From positions 1 to 10,395 of the forward strand of contig CABREZ010000046.1 in NCBI GenBank assembly GCA_902470035.1: 10,395 bases of DNA, read 5' to 3'. The notes beneath the pieces were generated by a model. The model saw only the letters and a program-made list of their open reading frames with translations. It did no database searches and was not told the origin of the DNA. How positions within the stretch are numbered: position 1 is the first letter of the stretch; each line of letters starts with the position of its first letter. The position numbers were made by a program, and so were the translations under genes. Origin of the DNA: an uncultured Streptococcus sp. (GTDB lineage: Bacteria; Bacillota; Bacilli; Lactobacillales; Streptococcaceae). This document shows positions 6,507-10,395 of this stretch, piece by piece.

Positions 6507-7136
6507 TTAACGATTTCGCTTCATATCAAAGTCGTATTCAGCAACTTCGACATCATTTGGAAGGCGAATATCTTCGATATTCACAACCACATTGATTGGT
6601 GTTAGTAAGTACATAGTACTTGCAACACGACGTAGATTCCCAGCTAATACATAGCGAGCACCATCCAAATAATCCAAACATCTTCTCGCTTGAACTTCAG
6701 TCATATATTGGAAGTCAATGAGAATGCTTTCGTTTGCCAACAACAAGTCAACAATTTCAGTTGCTTCTTCGTATTTACGAGGGTAGCGGACATCAATCGT
6801 AATCTTCTCATCTGCAGCAGAACTATTTTTTGCCAACTCTTGTTGACGTTGATGAAGTCGAGTAATATTTTCAGAAGATGATTTTTGAGATGAAGCTGAT
6901 TCAACCACTGCTGTAGAAGCTACTTGTGGACGACTTGCTGCAACAGGAGTAGGTTTCTGCTCCTTGGCAGCTACCACAGCTTTTTGACGTGGTTTTGATG
7001 ATGGTTGTACTGGTTTAGGGGATAATACAGGTTTGCTAGCACCGACTGCTTGAGCAGGCGCTTCTTGCACATCGTACTCATCTCCATCTTCAGTAAAATA
7101 ATCAATCAATCGATCAAATCTATCTTTAAATGACAT
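6507..7136 (-). CDS. sepF: Cell division protein SepF
   Basis: SepF binds the C-terminal tail of FtsZ, polymerises into rings and tethers FtsZ to the membrane. The protein has 209 residues. The N-terminal amphipathic helix (MSFKDRFDRLIDYFTEDGDE, 1-20) is the membrane anchor. A long linker rich in proline, alanine, serine and lysine runs from about 24 to 88. The folded SepF domain covers about 110-190, from ITIDVRYPRKYEEATEIVD through DFQYMTEVQARRCLDYLDGA to VVVNIEDI, with G159 in the conserved DGA turn. It is longer than the roughly 180 residues I recall for the pneumococcal protein, and the surplus is in the linker. The ATG at 7136 has AGGAAAG upstream with normal spacing. The gene starts 9 bp after ylmE and ends 1 bp before ylmG. 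Confidence 0.96.
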   Translation of the reverse strand: MSFKDRFDRLIDYFTEDGDEYDVQEAPAQAVGASKPVLSPKPVQPSSKPRQKAVVAAKEQKPTPVAASRPQVASTAVVESASSQKSSSENITRLHQRQQELAKNSSAADEKITIDVRYPRKYEEATEIVDLLLANESILIDFQYMTEVQARRCLDYLDGARYVLAGNLRRVASTMYLLTPINVVVNIEDIRLPNDVEVAEYDFDMKRNR

Positions 7137-7145
7137 AATTCTTTC

Positions 7146-7814
7146 CTATTTGAAAAATGAGGTCCCAATTCGCACAAAAGTCGCACCGTTAGCAATTGCT
7201 ACATCATAATCACGACTCATTCCCATGCTTAACTCTGTAAAGGGCTTATTTTTCAACTGTTTCTTTTGTAATTCTTTTTGAAGTTGGTGAGTTGCTGCAA
7301 ATATGGCTTGCAACTCGTCCTGACTTGCCTCAAAAGGAGCCATCGTCATTAAGCCAACAATTTGTAGGTTATCCAAGGCTTCTATTTCTGGAAGAAGAGC
7401 ATCGAGCTCTTCAGGAGCAAAGCCATGCTTGCTTTCTTCTCCAGAGATATTGACTTGTATAAAACATTTAATTGGGTGACTCGCCCTTTTTTGAATTTCT
7501 TGGGCAAGCTTCATAGAATCTAAAGCATGGAAGTAATCTACAAAATTGATAACTTCTTTTACTTTACGACGTTGGAGACTACCGATCAAATGCCAGGTCA
7601 GTCCCTCATCTTTTAGAGCTTGGTATTTTTCTAGAAATTTATCAACACGATTTTCACCGATATGACGGACTCCTGTATCAACCAGAGCCTTAGCTTGGTC
7701 GATACCAACATACTTAGTAACAGCAATTACATTCACCTGATCCGTGCGGTTTGCTGTTTCCATTGCTTGTGCAACCTGCGAGAATATACGCTCTTTATTT
7801 TCAATCAGATTCAT
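7146..7814 (-). CDS. ylmE: YggS/YlmE family pyridoxal phosphate homeostasis protein
   Basis: This is a 222-residue single-domain TIM-barrel protein of the fold shared with alanine racemase and ornithine decarboxylase. The lysine that forms the Schiff base with PLP is K34 in VIAVTKYVG. HIGENRV (51-57), WHLIGSLQRRK, the QVNISGEESKHG segment, GLMTMAP and the phosphate-binding SMGMSRDY and VRIGTSFF segments follow in the expected order. Family members bind PLP and keep vitamin B6 and amino-acid pools balanced but show no known catalysis. The ATG at 7814 lies 2 bp after the ftsZ stop and has no Shine-Dalgarno sequence, so coupled translation is likely. Its place between ftsZ and sepF is normal in streptococci. 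Length and motifs indicate an intact gene. Confidence 0.96.
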   Translation of the reverse strand: MNLIENKERIFSQVAQAMETANRTDQVNVIAVTKYVGIDQAKALVDTGVRHIGENRVDKFLEKYQALKDEGLTWHLIGSLQRRKVKEVINFVDYFHALDSMKLAQEIQKRASHPIKCFIQVNISGEESKHGFAPEELDALLPEIEALDNLQIVGLMTMAPFEASQDELQAIFAATHQLQKELQKKQLKNKPFTELSMGMSRDYDVAIANGATFVRIGTSFFK

Positions 7815-7816
7815 TC

Positions 7817-9094
7817 TTAACGATTACGGAAAAATGGTGGTGTTTCTAACTCATCATCTTCTGAAGAAGAATCCACATAGCGTTCTACTTGACGACCAGT
7901 GCTAACATCAGACTGGCGTACAATGTTTTCACGACGAATGTCCCAATCTCCAAACGCAGATCCACGAGGTGTTTCTTGTTTAGCACGTGATTGAGGAGTA
8001 GGCATGTCGATTTCTTCCTTCAAATCGAATTCGCGATCGAATTGTGGAGTTTGTGGACGTTGTTCACGTGGTCCAGTTTGATAATAACGTGCTGAACTTG
8101 GTGTATGAGATGCAATTCCACTAACTTTTTCAACCTTGTCCTGACGAACACCCGTTGCAACAACCGTAACGCGGATTTCATCTTTCATTGATTCATCAAT
8201 AGATGTACCAAGCCAAATGTTTACGCCATGACCAGCTGCTTGGTTCACAATTTCAGAAGCTTCTTCTGCTTCAATCAAGGTCATATCCAAACCACCAGTA
8301 ACGTTGACGATCACGTCTTCAGCACCGTCAATGGTTGTTTCAAGAAGTGGTGAATAGATAGCTTTACGAGCTGCTTCAATGACACGCTCTTCACCATTAC
8401 CAACACCAATACCCATCAAGGCATTTCCTTTATTTTCCATAACCGTCTTCACATCAGCGAAGTCAAGGTTAATCAAGCCTGGGCTTGTGATCAAGTCAGT
8501 GATCCCTTGAACCCCTTGGCGAAGGACATTATCTGCTTCACTCAATGCCTCAAGAAGTGGTGTTTTCTTATCTACGATTTCTAACAAGTTGTTGTTAGAA
8601 ATGATCAACAAAGTATCCACATGCTCGCGAAGTTCATTGATCCCTTCGATTGCAAAGTTTCCACGTTTAGTTCCTTCAAATCCGAAAGGACGAGTTACAA
8701 CGGCTACTGTCAAAGCACCAACAGCTTTAGCAATACGAGCGATAACTGGTGCAGCACCTGTACCAGATCCTCCACCCATTCCTGCAGTGATGAAGACCAT
8801 GTCTGCACCTTGCAAAGCTTCTGTCAATACTTCTTCACTTTCTTCTGCGGCTTTACGACCAACCTCAGGTTGACCTCCAGCACCCAAACCACGAGTCAAT
8901 TTAGGACCCAATTGGATAACGGTTTCTGCTTTTGCACTTGAAAGTGCTTGTACGTCTGTGTTTGCTGCGATGAATTCTACACCAGCAACTCCTTCGTCAA
9001 TCATGCGGTTGATGGCATTGCCACCACCACCTCCGACACCGATTACTTTAATAACTGCGCCTTGTGTCGCTGCTGTGTCAAATGAAAATGTCAT
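7817..9094 (-). CDS. ftsZ: Cell division protein FtsZ
   Basis: FtsZ is the tubulin-like GTPase that polymerises at midcell and treadmills to place septal wall synthesis. In 425 residues it shows the N-terminal GVGGGGGNAINRM loop (19-31) and the tubulin signature GGGSGTG (107-113) that binds GTP phosphates. The T7 loop NLDFADV (209-215) carries the catalytic D211 and D214, which complete the active site of the next subunit. The globular part ends near 320. A variable linker runs to about 412, and the conserved tail DDELETPPFFRNR (413-425) is the docking site for FtsA, SepF and EzrA. The ATG at 9094 is preceded by TAAGGAG, which includes the ftsA stop codon, with an 11-base spacer that is rather long. 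The N-terminus MTFSFDTAA matches the pneumococcal start as I know it. Confidence 0.98.
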   Translation of the reverse strand: MTFSFDTAATQGAVIKVIGVGGGGGNAINRMIDEGVAGVEFIAANTDVQALSSAKAETVIQLGPKLTRGLGAGGQPEVGRKAAEESEEVLTEALQGADMVFITAGMGGGSGTGAAPVIARIAKAVGALTVAVVTRPFGFEGTKRGNFAIEGINELREHVDTLLIISNNNLLEIVDKKTPLLEALSEADNVLRQGVQGITDLITSPGLINLDFADVKTVMENKGNALMGIGVGNGEERVIEAARKAIYSPLLETTIDGAEDVIVNVTGGLDMTLIEAEEASEIVNQAAGHGVNIWLGTSIDESMKDEIRVTVVATGVRQDKVEKVSGIASHTPSSARYYQTGPREQRPQTPQFDREFDLKEEIDMPTPQSRAKQETPRGSAFGDWDIRRENIVRQSDVSTGRQVERYVDSSSEDDELETPPFFRNR

Positions 9095-9109
9095 AAATGC
9101 TTACACTCC

Positions 9110-10395
9110 TTAATCAAACATATTACCGATTAAATTCTTCATTCGGTTTGTAAAGGTAGTTTTTTCTTCTTGTTTTTGTTCTTCAACCGGATGTTGTTGC
9201 TCGACGTTTACTAATGGTTCAATTTCTTCCGGAACAACTGGTTGCTGTACTGGTCGTTCAAACTGAATTGGTTGCTGACGAAGACGTTGGTCCCCATGTA
9301 CAGCAGCCTGAGCAAGAATATCTACATCTGTAAGGTTTCCTGCATATTCAGACAAACTAATCACGTGGGCAAAGGCTGGATTGCGGATACCAATTTGATT
9401 TGGAACATACAATTTCACATTTACACCAAAGACCTCTTGTGCCAACTCTTCAATACCAGGGAGAATAGCGCCACCACCAATGATGACAATTCCTCCTGGC
9501 AAATCAAGCAAATGTCTTCTTTCAAGATCTTGTTTGATTTGGTCGAAGATGTGTTTGATCCGAGCTGAAATAATTTCTGCCAAATATTTTTCAGATACTT
9601 GGACAGGTTCTACTTCACCAATCACCTCAACGTGGAAGACTTCGTCGCCAACTGATGGAACATAAGCTTCTCCATAGTTGAACTTCAAACCTTCTGCTAA
9701 TTTTTGAGAAGTCTTCAATACTTTAGAAATATCTTTGGTAACGTAATCGCCACCTTCTTGGTAGATATTTGTAAATTGAAGTTCTTGATTCCGAACAGAA
9801 GCTACTGTCGTTTGTCCTCCACCTAAATCAATGACGGTCGCACCAAACTCACGTTCTCCTTCGTTCAATACAGACTTAATCATTGCAAGTGGTGAAATAA
9901 TGATGTTCTCAACTTGCAAACCAGCACGTTCGACTGTTTTCCGTAAATTATGGAGGACAGTTCTAGGACCAGTATACAAGAGACCACGCATTTCCAAACG
10001 AATTCCCATCATTCCACGTGGGTCACGGATTCCTTGGAAACCATCAACTGTGAATTCTTCTGGAATAAAGGTAATGACTTCACGGTCTGGAGTCATACTC
10101 TTTGTTAATGCAGATCTGACAACATTTTCAACATCTGCATCCGTAATTTCTTTTGAATCACTGGTTACAGGAATCATTCCTTGAGTTGCTTCAATTTGAA
10201 GAAGGTTCGCTGGCAACCCAACGTTAACAAGATTGATTGAAATTCCTGCTTTTTCTTCTGCTTGGCTTACTGCATTTTTAATCGCATTCGAAGCAGCCTC
10301 AATATCAACAATAATTCCATCTTTGACGCCAGCACTTTTCGCATTGCTGACTCCAATTACATTCATTTCTCCATTGACATGTTCTGCCACCAATA
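9110..10395 (-). CDS. ftsA: Cell division protein FtsA, 5' end outside the window
   Basis: FtsA is an actin-like ATPase that links FtsZ to the membrane and recruits later division proteins. The visible 428 codons read in from the right edge as LVAEHVNGEMNVIGVSNAKS, so roughly 20 N-terminal residues, including the first ATP-binding segment, lie beyond 10395. Visible actin-fold pieces include the SHS2 (1C) region around TPDREVITFIPEEF, the phosphate-2 segment ATVIDLGGGQTTVA and the adenosine motif LPGGIVIIGGGAILPGI. A disordered region rich in glutamine and proline is followed by the C-terminal amphipathic helix TNRMKNLIGNMFD, the membrane-targeting sequence. A TTG at 10393 should not be taken as the start, because pneumococcal FtsA continues upstream in the same frame. 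The stop lies 15 bp before ftsZ and overlaps its ribosome binding site. Confidence 0.97.
   Translation of the reverse strand, partial: LVAEHVNGEMNVIGVSNAKSAGVKDGIIVDIEAASNAIKNAVSQAEEKAGISINLVNVGLPANLLQIEATQGMIPVTSDSKEITDADVENVVRSALTKSMTPDREVITFIPEEFTVDGFQGIRDPRGMMGIRLEMRGLLYTGPRTVLHNLRKTVERAGLQVENIIISPLAMIKSVLNEGEREFGATVIDLGGGQTTVASVRNQELQFTNIYQEGGDYVTKDISKVLKTSQKLAEGLKFNYGEAYVPSVGDEVFHVEVIGEVEPVQVSEKYLAEIISARIKHIFDQIKQDLERRHLLDLPGGIVIIGGGAILPGIEELAQEVFGVNVKLYVPNQIGIRNPAFAHVISLSEYAGNLTDVDILAQAAVHGDQRLRQQPIQFERPVQQPVVPEEIEPLVNVEQQHPVEEQKQEEKTTFTNRMKNLIGNMFD

Noticed and set aside
8589..8941. Overlapping plus-strand open frames opposite ftsZ
   Set aside because: They are antisense to the GTP-binding region of FtsZ. 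Two different frames are open at once, which is expected from biased codons and not from real genes.
9831..10184. 117-codon plus-strand open frame opposite ftsA
   Set aside because: It is antisense to conserved FtsA sequence, with no start signals and no known family.
10391..10393. TTG as the start codon of ftsA
   Set aside because: The frame stays open to the window edge, and known FtsA proteins have about 20 further residues before this leucine, including the first ATP-binding segment.
1..10395. A previously undescribed defence, mobile or biosynthetic system
   Set aside because: Every stretch over 300 bases is filled by a recognisable conserved gene, there is no integrase, transposase or target duplication, and base composition looks even throughout.

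Overview
This window is a chromosomal core region of a streptococcus, most likely from the Mitis/Sanguinis part of the genus. The assignment rests on gene order and protein detail: ftsA-ftsZ-ylmE-sepF-ylmG-ylmH-divIVA followed by a T-box-controlled ileS is the streptococcal version of the distal dcw (division and cell wall) cluster. FtsA, FtsZ and the 930-residue IleRS closely resemble the pneumococcal proteins as I remember them. Low G+C, AGGAGG ribosome binding sites and extended -10 promoters also fit. The species was not determined.

Layout. Positions 1-60 hold an imperfect hairpin of a kind I associate with dispersed intergenic repeats in streptococci. Two plus-strand genes follow, each with its own extended -10 promoter: a Nudix hydrolase (133-582) and a 99-residue DUF1827-family protein (651-950). 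The second converges on an ElaA-like GNAT acetyltransferase read from the minus strand (1034-1468); two back-to-back terminators lie between them. From 1529 to the right edge everything is on the minus strand. In transcription order it runs ftsA (5' end cut off by the window), ftsZ, ylmE, sepF, ylmG, ylmH, divIVA, a 259-bp gap filled by an isoleucine T-box leader, then ileS and its terminator.

How the genes work together. FtsA anchors FtsZ filaments to the membrane, and SepF is a second membrane anchor and bundling factor for FtsZ. YlmG (YggT family) is a small membrane protein, YlmE a PLP-homeostasis protein and YlmH an S4 RNA-binding protein linked to ribosome quality control. DivIVA organises the septum and poles. 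The seven genes are separated by at most 15 bp and look like one operon. Genes that directly abut their neighbour (ylmE, ylmG, ylmH) lack a good Shine-Dalgarno sequence, whereas ftsZ, sepF and divIVA have one after a short gap, which suggests translational coupling. ileS is a separate regulatory unit: its leader should read the charging state of tRNA-Ile and decide between termination and read-through.

I see no mobile element, CRISPR array, rRNA or tRNA gene, and no sign of a novel multi-gene system. The points worth a second look are small: a terminator hairpin lying inside the naive N-terminus of the GNAT gene, a repeat in the DivIVA tail, an identical stop-start cassette after ftsZ and sepF, and a missing terminator between divIVA and the T-box.
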